64,000 bases of DNA from [Phormidium] sp. LEGE 05292 (GCF_015207735.1 NZ_JADEWG010000002.1:1-64000), one strand, 5' to 3'; numbered from the stretch's first letter, positions 26,550 through 35,793 are shown. Program-made: numbers and translations. Notes: generated by a model not told the origin, from the sequence alone.

Positions 26550-27092
26550 CTATTCAGGTTGGATTCGGACTATTTCTATAGCTTCATCGAGCCAGTCAAG
26601 ATAAGTTTGTTCTCGCCGCGTTACCAACTCCAGTACCAACTGCTGCAAGAACTCCTCGCGAGATACTTTCGGATCGTTCGAGGAATTAATATCGTGAGCC
26701 TTACACTCGTCTAATTTCTTCCGTCTTGCTTCCATTTCTTGCTCCAACAAACGAATAATCGCTTCATTGGGTAGCTGGGCGGCAAAGTAGAGTTGCACCA
26801 ACAATGGTTCTCGCCAAATTGGTAGGGGTTGATGAGTTCTAAGCCACTGATTCAATTCCTCTTCACCTGTTGGTGTAATGCGGTAGACCTTACGATTGGG
26901 GCGATCGTACTGAACTTCCACCGTGCAGGTAATCCAACCTTGCACCTCTATTTTGTCCAACGTGCGATAAATCTGTGCGAGATCTGCTGGCCACAGATGT
27001 GCTATGCAGTCATCAAAGCACTCACTTTTCAAGTCGTAACCAGTCCGCTCCTGTTGCTGAAGTAGACCGAGAATAACGTAGGCAAGAGACAT
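26550..27092 (-). CDS. PadR-family transcriptional regulator
   Basis: The 180-residue protein starts MSLAYVILGLLQQQERTGYDL, the PadR winged-helix opening, followed by IYRTLDKIEVQGWI (recognition helix region) and a wing with DRPNRKVYRITPTGEEEL. The C-terminal 80 residues are helical, as in PadR dimers. It lies 128 bases from the divergent pirin gene and could repress it. Confidence 0.9.
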   Translation of the reverse strand: MSLAYVILGLLQQQERTGYDLKSECFDDCIAHLWPADLAQIYRTLDKIEVQGWITCTVEVQYDRPNRKVYRITPTGEEELNQWLRTHQPLPIWREPLLVQLYFAAQLPNEAIIRLLEQEMEARRKKLDECKAHDINSSNDPKVSREEFLQQLVLELVTRREQTYLDWLDEAIEIVRIQPE

Positions 27093-27220
27093 AGACGGTT
27101 TACCGAACTCTCAAGGAATACAAGCCCTACTCATCAAGTTTATATACTCCTATGTTAATATATGATTAATCAGATATAAGACAAATGATATAAAAAATCT
27201 GATTCCCAGGAGGCAATAGT

Positions 27221-28114
27221 ATGACCGTGCTTTCTCAAACGCTGCGAACCGTTGCCGGAATCATCAATAGCGTTGAAACCTTAGAAGGAGAAGGGTTCCT
27301 AGTACGTCGTCCCTTCCCTAAAAGCAGCTTTTCACAGTTCGATCCCTTTCTTCTCCTCGATGAATTGGGTCCCATTAACCTCAAACCCGGTCAGGCAAAA
27401 GGCGCACCAGATCATCCCCATCGGGGCTTTGAAACCGTCACTTACGTTTTGGATGGGCAGTTGGAACACAAAGATTCCTTCGGGCATACAGGAATGCTAA
27501 ATCCGGGCGACGTGCAGTGGATGACGGCAGGGGCAGGGGTGGTGCATTCAGAAATGCCTTCAGCAGAATTTACTCGTACAGGTGGACGGCTACATGGGAT
27601 TCAACTGTGGGTCAACCTGCCACAACGGGACAAAACGATCGCGCCGAGGTATCAAGAAATTGGCGCGGCTCAAATTCCGGTAGCTCAAAGCGAAGATGGA
27701 TCTGTAACGGTGCGTGCGATCGCTGGAGAAGCGTTAGGAGCTTTGGCTGTAATTGAAACCCGCACGCCGATTATTTATTTGCACTTCACGCTGCAACCCG
27801 GTGCATCGATCGTCCAAAGAGTACCGAAAGAATACAACGCTTTTGCATATATATTGGATGGTTCTGGTTTGTTCGGCACCGAACAAGAACCCGGTAATGA
27901 TGGGCAGATGGTAATGTTCGCACCAGATGGGGATGAGGTTGTAATTGCTAACCCTGCTGATGCTCCACAACCGCTCGATTTACTACTGATTGCCGGAGTA
28001 CCGTTGAATGAACCAGTAGTGCGCTACGGGCCTTTCGTGATGAATACGGAAGCCGAAATTTTGCAAGCACTCGAAGACTACCAAACAGGAAGGATGGGAC
28101 GAATTAATGGTTAA
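27221..28114 (+). CDS. Pirin-family protein
   Basis: The 297-residue bicupin is preceded by GGAGG. The N-terminal cupin has PDHPHRGFETVTYVLDGQ and then HKDS, HSEM, giving the metal-binding His/Glu set; the region 'MTAGAGVVHSEMP' is the pirin signature. The C-terminal pirin domain lies at about 180-280. Some pirins act as quercetin dioxygenases or redox cofactors. It overlaps the next gene by eight bases and faces a PadR gene, which may control the pair. Confidence 0.92.
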   Translation: MTVLSQTLRTVAGIINSVETLEGEGFLVRRPFPKSSFSQFDPFLLLDELGPINLKPGQAKGAPDHPHRGFETVTYVLDGQLEHKDSFGHTGMLNPGDVQWMTAGAGVVHSEMPSAEFTRTGGRLHGIQLWVNLPQRDKTIAPRYQEIGAAQIPVAQSEDGSVTVRAIAGEALGALAVIETRTPIIYLHFTLQPGASIVQRVPKEYNAFAYILDGSGLFGTEQEPGNDGQMVMFAPDGDEVVIANPADAPQPLDLLLIAGVPLNEPVVRYGPFVMNTEAEILQALEDYQTGRMGRING

Positions 28115-28523
28115 CACACTTATTCAACGCATTCTTCAACATCAATTTTTGAGCAACTTACGCATTAAATTACTGCATTTGCACAAAATGTTGTTGAACG
28201 TTGAGCGTATAACTTACGAGCAAGTGCGAGGAAATGTTTCTCGTGGGGAACTGCTACAGCTGGTAATTAATCACGATCGATTTGCCTGGTTACATCAACT
28301 TTCCCAACTAATTTTGCAAATCGATAATTTGCTCAATGCTGATGAGCCTGTGACAGAGGAAGCGATCGCCACTCTCATTACTGATGTTCGGACTTTGCTT
28401 GCACCAAACGAATGGGGGAATGATTTTGCAATCAAGTATGATGCAGCTCTGCAACGTAGTCCTGATGTGGTATTAGCCCATGCTGATGTTGTCAAGCTAA
28501 TAACGTCAGACTTTCAGCCATAA
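28107..28523 (+). CDS. Helical protein translated with pirin, unknown function
   Basis: ATG 28107 lies inside the pirin stop region (eight-base overlap), so translation is coupled. The 138-residue product is all-helical, with a repeated 'LLQLVINHDRFAWLHQLSQL' type amphipathic pattern (given here at its 20-residue limit). No signal or membrane segment is seen. A strong terminator follows. No function was recognised. Confidence 0.75.
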   Translation: MVNTLIQRILQHQFLSNLRIKLLHLHKMLLNVERITYEQVRGNVSRGELLQLVINHDRFAWLHQLSQLILQIDNLLNADEPVTEEAIATLITDVRTLLAPNEWGNDFAIKYDAALQRSPDVVLAHADVVKLITSDFQP

Positions 28524-28530
28524 ATTGATT

Positions 28531-28580
28531 CAGTTCGTCTTGGTTAAACCCAATTTAGACGAACTGTTTCTTTGTTTCTT
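28531..28580 (+). terminator. Terminator of the pirin operon
   Basis: CAGTTCGTCT (28531-28540) and AGACGAACTG (28557-28566) form a perfect ten-base stem and are followed by TTTCTTTGTTTCTT. It begins seven bases after the stop of the preceding gene. Confidence 0.8.
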
Positions 28581-28617
28581 CCAAAACCTCATCACCCACT
28601 TTCATTTCCAGCCATCC

Positions 28618-29271
28618 TCAAACTGGCTCTAATTCCAGACTACGCCACAAATACCAGGAAGCAATACTGCAATAAGGCTTCCACCTTCTTCCGAAGCGTT
28701 CTGTAGCCTTGCGGTCGGGAAGCGCCTCCAGACCGTAGAGTTTCCTCATACCTGCACGCACGCCTAAATCATCCACAGGTAGTACATCCCAGCGCTGGAG
28801 ACGGAAAATCAGCAGCATCTGCACAGTCCAGCGTCCGACACCTTTGACCCGCGTCAGAGTCTTAATAATCGCCTCATCGTCCAACAATTCCAACTCTTCA
28901 AGCGTAGGCAATCCCTCATTGATATGACGTGCTAAGTCTTTGAGGTAAGAGATTTTAGGACGCGAAATACCCACGCGACGGAGAACTTCATCCGGCGTGT
29001 CCAAGACATCTCGTGCCGAAGGAAACTCATTATCAGGATACAGCTGGAGAAATCTTTGGTGGATAACCTTAGCTACCTTAGTAGAAAGTTGTTGATGAAG
29101 AATCGATCGACATAGGCAAAAGAACAAATCTCCCTCCAGTTGATGCCGATCCAATTGACATACACCAACTCGGTCAATAAGTCTTCCCAGGATAGGGTCG
29201 CAATTTTTGAGAAAGTCGATCGCGATGGAGTAATTCATCGACACACTATCAGCTTGCTCCATACATCTCAA
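28618..29271 (-). CDS. DNA-3-methyladenine glycosylase II-like (AlkA/HhH-GPD)
   Basis: The 217-residue protein has the HhH-GPD fold: SILHQQLSTKVA early, the helix-hairpin-helix VKGVGRWTVQM at 142-152, and the catalytic Asp in LPVDDLGVR (167-168). This family removes alkylated bases from DNA. It starts in an ATGA overlap with the upstream pentapeptide-repeat gene. It lacks the N-terminal domain of E. coli AlkA, like many short bacterial homologues. Confidence 0.9.
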   Translation of the reverse strand: MRCMEQADSVSMNYSIAIDFLKNCDPILGRLIDRVGVCQLDRHQLEGDLFFCLCRSILHQQLSTKVAKVIHQRFLQLYPDNEFPSARDVLDTPDEVLRRVGISRPKISYLKDLARHINEGLPTLEELELLDDEAIIKTLTRVKGVGRWTVQMLLIFRLQRWDVLPVDDLGVRAGMRKLYGLEALPDRKATERFGRRWKPYCSIASWYLWRSLELEPV

Positions 29272-29990
29272 CTCGATCGGGAAAGCAACTGCTCTTGCGT
29301 TAACTTAGCCCCAGTTAAGTTAGCTCCACTTAAAATAGCTTCATCAAGAATAGCTCCTCTTAGATCGGCAAAGCTCAGATTCGCACCTGTTAAATCTGCC
29401 CCCTGAAGGCAAGCATCATTCAAGGAAGCCTTGAAAAAATTAGCTCCTCTTAGGTTAGCTTGACTGAGGTTTGCTCTTATCAACAAACTTCTATACAGGG
29501 AAGCCTGACTCAGATTGACTTTACTTAAAGAAGCATCGCTCAAATCTGCTCCAGTTAAGTCCACTCCAGTCAGATTTGCTCGACTCAACTCAGCAAAATT
29601 CAATTTCACGTAAGTTAAGTTGCATTGGCTTAACTCTTCTGAGCAAAGCACAGCACACCTCAAGTTAGCGTTAGCGAAATTCCTTTCACCAACTGCGTAT
29701 CGCCTCAAAAGTTCATCCTTACTCAATCTAGCTAACAGGACAGTCGAAGCTCCTTGATAGCACCAAGATGCTCCTACCAAGTTAGCGGCTGTATTAACAG
29801 CTACTTCGTCAGATGAAGGCATCACAATACTGTTGCAACCATCCCATTCACCACCGAGCATAAATGCAATGTCACGAGCAGCATTGGCACAGTCAAACAA
29901 TAAAACATCTCTGGTATGCTCTGAGAGTAAATTCCTACCCATTAATTGGTTTAGGGCTGAAGACAATCTTGTTTGTAACGGGTTTTTCAT
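29268..29990 (-). CDS. Pentapeptide-repeat protein
   Basis: Residues 1-95 form a globular lead domain with no recognised family. From about 100 to 235 there are roughly 25 pentapeptides of A(D/N)LXX type (LTGVDLTGADLSDASLSKVN is a typical stretch), which fold as a right-handed quadrilateral helix. There is no signal peptide. It is the first gene of a two-gene unit with the AlkA-like gene. Some pentapeptide proteins protect topoisomerases, but most cyanobacterial ones have no known role. Confidence 0.88.
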   Translation of the reverse strand: MKNPLQTRLSSALNQLMGRNLLSEHTRDVLLFDCANAARDIAFMLGGEWDGCNSIVMPSSDEVAVNTAANLVGASWCYQGASTVLLARLSKDELLRRYAVGERNFANANLRCAVLCSEELSQCNLTYVKLNFAELSRANLTGVDLTGADLSDASLSKVNLSQASLYRSLLIRANLSQANLRGANFFKASLNDACLQGADLTGANLSFADLRGAILDEAILSGANLTGAKLTQEQLLSRSS

Positions 29991-30160
29991 GATGATTTTT
30001 TTTGAAATAAATAACTAGCCTTCTGGGAACTAGCCATATTTCCAAATTGTGCCTGATGCCAACCAATATATCCGTATGAACTCTCTACTTAACGAGTAGG
30101 GATTTCCGCTTGGGTAGGTCTTATATTTTCCAACAGTTGAAGTCAATGATATTTCTTCCG

Positions 30161-30583
30161 CTAACGTTCCCACCGAAACTTACGTTCCGACTCCCGAATC
30201 GGCAGATCGTTGATACTAGCTTCCCGCCGTTGCATCAATCCATTAGGTGCAAATTCCCACTGTTCGTTACCATAAGCGCGATACCACTGACCGGAATCGG
30301 TGTGATATTCATATTCAAATTTAACCGAGATGCGATTATCAGTGAAACTCCATAGCTCTTTTTTCAATCGATAATCCAGTTCTGTATTCCATTTCCGGGT
30401 AAGAAATTCGCGAATCTTTTCCCTTCCGGTGAAAAATTCGGTACGATTTCGCCAAACTGAATCTTCCGTATAAGCTAAGGCAACTCGTTCGGGGTCGCGA
30501 GTATTCCAGGCATCCTCAGCTGCTTGCACTTTCGCTCTAGCGGTTTCTAAAGTAAACGGAGGTAAAGGCGGTCTAGTTTCCAT
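30161..30583 (-). CDS. NTF2-like protein, DUF1348 type
   Basis: The 140-residue protein matches small NTF2/SnoaL-like proteins of the DUF1348 type: [29 protein letters not shown], then [12 protein letters not shown] and [10 protein letters not shown]. Length is near the family norm, so it seems intact. Function is unknown. It lies next to a run of truncated genes. Confidence 0.85.
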   Translation of the reverse strand: METRPPLPPFTLETARAKVQAAEDAWNTRDPERVALAYTEDSVWRNRTEFFTGREKIREFLTRKWNTELDYRLKKELWSFTDNRISVKFEYEYHTDSGQWYRAYGNEQWEFAPNGLMQRREASINDLPIRESERKFRWER

Positions 30584-30620
30584 TTGATATTTTTCCTAAT
30601 TAAAATTGTAAATTATAGGA

Positions 30621-31045
30621 TTATTCAGATTGTGGCGATCGCTCACTCAACTGCTGTTCTAACTGTGCAATCCGAGCTTGTAAAGGAGCTATCATTTCTT
30701 GGACTTCGCTAACAGAATAGCGGATGGGAATATGTTGGGGACAATTTTCGCTGATTGCTTCTACGTGGAAAATAATTGCCCGTTCTACTTGAGCAGAATA
30801 ATTAGGTATTCTTAACCGTTCGATTAATGCAGTATCGCCTTCTACATATTCGGCACGTCCCCAAATTTTTAGCCGTTTGCGGTGACGGTAATCCATTAGA
30901 AACAGGAATGCTTTATCATTACCGGAGAGATTACCTACCGTGATGTATTGCACATTTCCCGAAAAGTCAGAGAAGCCTAAAGTCTTTTCGTCCAACACCT
31001 TTAAAAACCCAGGTGAACCCCCACGAAATTGAATTTTACCATCAC
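30621..31045 (-). pseudogene. PNP-oxidase-like flavoprotein, N-terminus lost
   Basis: The C-terminal 140 residues are a good pyridoxamine 5'-phosphate oxidase-like domain: KIQFRGGSPGFLKVLDEKTL, NVQYITVGNLSGNDKAFLF, RRLKIWGRA. The family normally has about 60 further residues before this. Upstream, the frame runs into antisense TetR coding, and the last residues before the junction (FHPFPLESD) are not family-like. The gene was probably cut by the same deletion that removed the start of the neighbouring tetR. Confidence 0.7.
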
Positions 31046-31474
31046 TTTCCAGGGGGAAAGGATGAAATGGTCGAAACAGTGTTGGATTATTTGGAACGAT
31101 GGTCGAGGGAAAATATCTTGCCAGCACTTCAGGGTGAAGGAGATGCCTTGACGAAATTGACGCGAATGTGCTTACGTTTAAACGAACTTTATGAAGGGGG
31201 AGAGCAACCTTGTTTATTTGCTATTTTGCAGTTGGGTTCGGCTAGAGATGTATTTCACGCCAAAGTCAAAGTTTTACTTCAAGCTTGGATTGATGCGATC
31301 GCGAATGTATTAGTTGAATCTGGTCTAAAAGAGGAACTTGCTTTGCAACGGGGAGAAGATGCGGCAATTGCTATTCAAGGCTCATTAATTTTATCGCTTG
31401 GTTTGGACGATCCGGCTCCTTTTAAACGCGCGATCGCGCAATTACCAACACAACTCACTTCACACGATTTCTAA
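31031..31474 (+). pseudogene. TetR-family regulator, DNA-binding N-terminus lost
   Basis: The remnant begins FYHHFPGGKDEMVETVLDYL, which is the end of the TetR helix-turn-helix ('lYhHFpgGKeeL'). The ligand-binding part then continues normally to 31474. The first 40 or so residues, which hold the DNA-binding helices, are missing, and the frame upstream enters the antisense PNP-oxidase remnant. The orientation is as expected for a regulator divergent from its target gene. Confidence 0.75.
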
Positions 31475-31549
31475 ATCAAAAGTTTGGCTTTTCCATCTAA
31501 ATCAACGAGTTCCCCTATTGTACAACTCATTTATACTCGCTATATCTGC

Positions 31550-31847
31550 ACTTAATGAGCAACAAATTCCCGACTATGAAGTGAGCAATTGGTATGTTTC
31601 AACTCACCCAAATTCGCTGTTCGTTACCTCGCTCATAGCAGCTAAACCCGCTCTCCATTGTCGTTATGCACTCCGAAATAATCAATTAACTGTGCATTAT
31701 TTAGATGGCCGATTAGAACGGCATATTCTTTCAAAAGCAGCTGAATTACGTGCTGTACTTGAGGATGTTTTTTGTTTGAATTTAGAAGCGCTTCCAGATC
31801 TAAATCGTGCGCTGCAACAGGTAGTAGAGGGATTTGATGGCAAATGA
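31550..31847 (+). pseudogene. Arylamine N-acetyltransferase, C-terminal fragment
   Basis: DYEVSNWYVSTHPNSLFVT and the following RYALRNNQLTVHYLDGR, AELRAVLEDVF correspond to the last third of arylamine N-acetyltransferases. The catalytic Cys and His, which lie upstream in the family, are absent, and sequence before 31550 does not match the family in this frame. A longer open frame from 31398 overlaps the tetR remnant and is not believed. Confidence 0.7.
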
Positions 31848-31941
31848 TAATTTATTATCTCAGATCGAGCGCTCAGTCAATTCTCTACAACCCTTGCATG
31901 GAGATGCCAATGCTTCTAATTTAATTCCCACGGTAAGCTAA
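31837..31941 (+). pseudogene. Possible phosphotransferase (APH-type) fragment
   Basis: A 34-codon frame contains LQPLHGDANASNLI, the catalytic loop pattern (HGDxxxxN) of aminoglycoside/choline kinases, and then stops. No other part of such a protein is visible nearby. It fits the surrounding run of gene fragments, but a motif this short could be chance. Confidence 0.35.
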
Positions 31942-32046
31942 GAAACTGCGATGGCTGGAATTGGCAATATGTGGCATCTTCGTCTAGAGGATTTTGCGGC
32001 TCTGTGTTGAGTTTTGCTTGGTAGCGAACATTTCAAAGTATTTCAA

Positions 32047-32514
32047 TTAATAAGTTTCGGGGATGAGGGCGATCGCAAGTGTCTGAGGCTTTGGCGATCG
32101 CCCTAAGTTTGATACTCTGTAAGCGGCAACTGCTTCGGGACGACCGAACACGGGTACTGCCAGGTAAGTAGCGCCTTGTTCCTCGTGAGCAGCTGCTAAT
32201 TTGACGGCAGTAGCTGGAGCGATCGTACTCATGGATATATGAATGCCTCCAGCCCCTAACTGGCTCAAAATACCATTTTCTCCCTGTATGACAGCTTCTA
32301 GTACTGAGTCGTTGGCCAGGATAGTGAATACTATTCCTCCCGGTTCGATGACATCTGCTGGGCGAGATACCAGTTGAGCACCTTTGTCTATTAAGGGTTG
32401 GGCTTTTTCGGGAGTGCGGTTATACACTCGCAGCTTGTAGCCTGATTCAATCAGGTTAAGACCTAATGGTAGACCCATATTTCCCACGCCAATCAAGCCG
32501 AGCGTTTCACTCAT
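32047..32514 (-). pseudogene. NAD(P)-binding beta-hydroxyacid-dehydrogenase-like protein, C-terminus lost
   Basis: The 155-residue frame opens with GLIGVGNMGLPLGLNLIESG (Rossmann motif GxGxMG) and keeps ISMSTIAPATA and VPVFGRPEAVAA, as in 6-phosphogluconate/3-hydroxyisobutyrate dehydrogenase relatives and imine reductases. The normal length is about 290 residues. After FGRPEAVAA the sequence loses similarity and stops, so the all-helical catalytic domain with its Lys is missing. Confidence 0.75.
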
Positions 32515-32812
32515 AATGTTTTTCCTGCTGCCAACGACACAGTTCTAAGTTAATTTGCGGTGAGTCTAATTCACTTTGACGATGAGAGCGGAATGCTTTC
32601 TTTCAGTAAATATTTAATTTAAACCATTCTTTATCACAATGCGCTTCCTACTTTCTGCATAAGCAACTATGCTTAGCCAAGATTTCAGTTAAATATAAAT
32701 AATTTACCCAATTTGGAATGTCGTTTCATTTGTATAAAACCCTTCCACGAGTAATCCCTGTTGAAAGATATGGGAAGTTAAGTTTTTCATAAAATACGTT
32801 CAAATTTATTTT
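32515..32812. other. Gene-free spacer
   Basis: About 300 bases between the dehydrogenase remnant and the FtsK-like gene. No convincing frame, repeat or hairpin was seen. Confidence 0.4.
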
Positions 32813-34948
32813 TTAAGGAACCGGACTATTATTCCACAAAGGCTTAAACCTATCAATAAACTCTTTTTCCCGGCGTTCAATCTCATTACAAACCTCCCAA
32901 CCAATCCCAGGTTTTTTCCCCTCCACCAATAACTGTTCGATTTGATTTTCTCGATGATGTTCTGGATACTTCAAAGAATTAAACCGAAGCTTGAGATTAG
33001 TAGTACAGCCAACATAATACAATTCATAGTCTTCATCAAACACGAAATAAACACACTGCACCTCTGGCAACTTTCCCTTCTCTTGCCATTTCAAATACTT
33101 AAGACCTCGCAGAAACACTTCTCTCTCATCCAACATTTCTGCTTCCGCCCACATTTTATCATAAGTAGCTTCCGCCTCCTTATACTGCGGCCCTCCACCC
33201 CGTTCCAACTTCCAAGCCACCCGAATCGTTTTTATCTTGCCCCACTCCCTCCTTTTCATAGCTCTAAATAGCAGCATATTTTCCGCTCTTTTTCTCCCCT
33301 TAAACAAGGGAACATTTTGAGGTAATTCTCCCTTCTCATACTGGTCGAGTATGTTCTCAGACCATTGAACGTTCGGAACGTTCTGAGATGTTCTCAACGT
33401 TCCACCCTTGTTCTGAGCCTGTTCCGAGCTTTTCAGCAATTGTTCTGGATGTTCTCGACGTTCTGTATTCTGTTCTGCTTTAACCTGAGTTACAGTATCT
33501 TTAGAACCCTCGACATTCTCCACATTTTTAAACACGGCATTCCAATCATCAACCAAAAGCCCTTGCAATCTTTCTCGCTTATTAGTCTTACAAATTAAAT
33601 CTCCCTTACCCAGCAATAAGTGAGCGATTGGCGGTGGGTCTAAAGCAACTAAAGAAGCCACAATCGAATCCACTCTTAAGCCAATTTTTACTGGTAAATT
33701 AGCCTTGATAATTGACGATACCACTCGTTCCAATGGATGCTGCGTTCCTAAAAATAAATGAATCCCTGCTTCTCTAGCTTTCTGTCCCAATCTTTCAATA
33801 CTTTCTTCTAAAGCTTTCTTCGATTTACTTTCAGCAACAAAATCAGCATATTCATCAAACAACACCAAAATAATTGGCATCGAATATCCAGCTTGCTGAT
33901 ATTGGTTAATATTTCCTACACCAACTTGCTCGAATTGTCTATATCGCTTCTCCATTTCATCCACTAATGACTGCATGAACGAGATAGTTTCATCCTTATC
34001 TTTCAATATCGGTCTAAGTAACCAAGGAATCCCTTCAAACTTACTAAACTTACTGCGTTTGGGGTCAATTAAAGCTAACTTGACTTGCACTGGTAAATAA
34101 TTGCTTATGACAAAAGCGATAACTGAATAAAACCATTCAGTCTTACCGCTACCAGTCATTCCCACTACCAGTCCATGACAAGTTTCTGGTTCTTGTAAAT
34201 CTATCTCTACCAATTGACCTTCTAAATTAACCCCAACTGGAATTGTCAGTTTACTTTTATCGGCTTTTTTATATTGAGAAAATAGTACGAATTGTCTATC
34301 CTGTCTGGGTACATCAATCGAAATATAGCCCGACTGCGACATGATAATCGGAGTATCTGGTAGCCCTACTCCCACCTTTAAATCTTCGGCTAAATCTTGA
34401 ATTTTATTAAACTTTATCTTCGGTTGGGGTTTGACTTTATAGCGAATAAAAGTCGGACTGACAATTTCACCCACAAAAGAGACTGGTGCATCAAATTCGG
34501 CTAATGAACTAATAATCGCCTCAGCAATATTATTCTGATTAGATTCTTGTTCTTCTCTTGAAGGCAGTTGCCTTATATTTTCCTGGGTTATCGTTTCACC
34601 AACAACAGGTACGTAATATTGTCTATCAATGATTTCTTGTCCAGTTACTACTGCCCCCAAAGCATTGCAATAGACTGTCGCCCGTGCTTTTTCATTAGCA
34701 TTTCGATATGGCGTTTTCTTCCACAAACTCAACGAAGTGCAAATAGCAGAGGCACCTAAAATACTACCTGCACTAAAACAGGCTATTTTAGCAATATTAT
34801 TACCATTCCAACCGATTTGAGAAATCGGAAAGAAAAGTGATGCCCCCAAACAAGTAGCAACACCAACTAATTGCAAACCACAACGGTGCCACTCTTCTCT
34901 ATCATTTTGTGTGTTGAATAATTGCCAAAGTTGTGTTGGTCCTTTCAT
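32813..34948 (-). CDS. FtsK/TraD-like DNA pump fused to a GIY-YIG nuclease domain
   Basis: The frame extends to 35038, but its first 30 residues are translated heptamer repeat (YYLLPTTYY); ATG 34948 (MKGPTQLWQLF) gives 711 residues. Two membrane segments (about 25-70) are followed by an FtsK-type motor with Walker A GMTGSGKT (263-270) and Walker B ILVLFDEYADF (about 355-365). A linker and helical region (about 480-620) lead to a C-terminal GIY-YIG-like domain (631-711) with VYFVFDEDYELYYVGC and EKEFIDRFKPLWN. The motor resembles conjugation coupling proteins and probably feeds DNA to the T4SS of region 1. The nuclease fusion is unusual. Confidence 0.8.
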   Translation of the reverse strand: MKGPTQLWQLFNTQNDREEWHRCGLQLVGVATCLGASLFFPISQIGWNGNNIAKIACFSAGSILGASAICTSLSLWKKTPYRNANEKARATVYCNALGAVVTGQEIIDRQYYVPVVGETITQENIRQLPSREEQESNQNNIAEAIISSLAEFDAPVSFVGEIVSPTFIRYKVKPQPKIKFNKIQDLAEDLKVGVGLPDTPIIMSQSGYISIDVPRQDRQFVLFSQYKKADKSKLTIPVGVNLEGQLVEIDLQEPETCHGLVVGMTGSGKTEWFYSVIAFVISNYLPVQVKLALIDPKRSKFSKFEGIPWLLRPILKDKDETISFMQSLVDEMEKRYRQFEQVGVGNINQYQQAGYSMPIILVLFDEYADFVAESKSKKALEESIERLGQKAREAGIHLFLGTQHPLERVVSSIIKANLPVKIGLRVDSIVASLVALDPPPIAHLLLGKGDLICKTNKRERLQGLLVDDWNAVFKNVENVEGSKDTVTQVKAEQNTERREHPEQLLKSSEQAQNKGGTLRTSQNVPNVQWSENILDQYEKGELPQNVPLFKGRKRAENMLLFRAMKRREWGKIKTIRVAWKLERGGGPQYKEAEATYDKMWAEAEMLDEREVFLRGLKYLKWQEKGKLPEVQCVYFVFDEDYELYYVGCTTNLKLRFNSLKYPEHHRENQIEQLLVEGKKPGIGWEVCNEIERREKEFIDRFKPLWNNSPVP

Positions 34949-34952
34949 TTTT

Positions 34953-35058
34953 TGGTAGTAGGTAGTGGGTAGTAGGTAGTAGGTAATAGGTAAGAGATAA
35001 TAAGTAACAGGTAATATATAATAATCAATCTTTCTCACTACCTACTACCCACTACCCA
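34953..35058 (+). repeat. Heptamer inverted repeat (locus B)
   Basis: The left arm (34953 to about 35014) is GGTAGTA/GGTAGTG in tandem, decaying into GGTAATA variants. The right arm (35036-35058) is its reverse complement (CACTACCTACTACCCACTAC). The unit lies exactly between the FtsK-like gene and the small membrane gene upstream. The left arm starts five bases before the FtsK-like start codon, where it replaces a ribosome binding site. Confidence 0.85.
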
Positions 35059-35059
35059 A

Positions 35060-35356
35060 TTAAAACCAAACCCAAATAATACCGATTAATGCAGAAACTC
35101 CTAACAATCCCAGTAGCAGAATCAAAGCGCTAGGACTACTTTTAGTTAGTTGGGATATTGTATTGGGAACTAACGTGATAATAACCATCCCAATTAATAT
35201 CAGGAAAACGATTAAGCCTTGAATTGCCAAACTGACGATAGTAATTCGACTGGGGAAAGCAGAAATTCGCAGAATCGAATGCAGTAGCGAGAAAATAGAC
35301 CAGCCTGTTAGGAAGCAGGCGGTGAAGAATAGAAAACCAGGATGGATAAAAGACAT
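35060..35356 (-). CDS. Small membrane protein, unknown function
   Basis: The 98-residue product has three hydrophobic segments: about 8-28, 42-63 and 76-97. The stop codon lies two bases from the repeat arm of locus B. No family was recognised. Position next to the pump gene suggests a plasmid transfer-region protein. Confidence 0.55.
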   Translation of the reverse strand: MSFIHPGFLFFTACFLTGWSIFSLLHSILRISAFPSRITIVSLAIQGLIVFLILIGMVIITLVPNTISQLTKSSPSALILLLGLLGVSALIGIIWVWF

Positions 35357-35397
35357 GAAGGAAAATGGAGAGGCAGGAAGCAGGCGAGAGAAAAGAA

Positions 35398-35793
35398 TTA
35401 GCTAATCTTCAGACCAAATAAAGAAAACTCTTGCATGAATTGATTCGAGTATTCTTTAACAGCTTGTTCTGCTTGCTTGTCAGCTTGTTTAGCTTTCGAC
35501 AGTGCTTCAGCGTGTTTGACTGCCAGTGGGCCTAATGCTTGAATTGCCTTTGCGTCCGCACTCGCTTCCATCGTCGCGGCTTTCCCGTGTTGTACCTGGG
35601 CTGCCCTCCAAGCGACGTGGTTTTGAGCAGAAGCGATCGCGATATCCGATAATGCTTTATACCCTCGTTTGGTATACTTGACCGTTTTTTTCGATTCTTT
35701 CGCCTGTACAGCCAATGATTTCGCCTCGTCTTCACTAAAAGTACGTTTGGCTGGTAGCCTGTCTCCAAAGTAGTTTTCTGAAAAATAACCCAT
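35398..35793 (-). CDS. Ala/Lys-rich helical protein, unknown function
   Basis: The 131-residue product is helical and rich in Ala, Lys and Gln (AEALSKAKQADKQAEQAVKE), probably a coiled coil over the C-terminal 60 residues. It has no membrane segment. Its start lies 30 bases from the locus C repeat. No function was recognised. Confidence 0.55.
   Translation of the reverse strand: MGYFSENYFGDRLPAKRTFSEDEAKSLAVQAKESKKTVKYTKRGYKALSDIAIASAQNHVAWRAAQVQHGKAATMEASADAKAIQALGPLAVKHAEALSKAKQADKQAEQAVKEYSNQFMQEFSLFGLKIS

Noticed and set aside
34949-35038. N-terminal extension of the FtsK-like protein (Tyr/Leu/Pro repeats).
   Set aside because: It is the translation of the GGTAGTA heptamer array, not protein sequence under selection.
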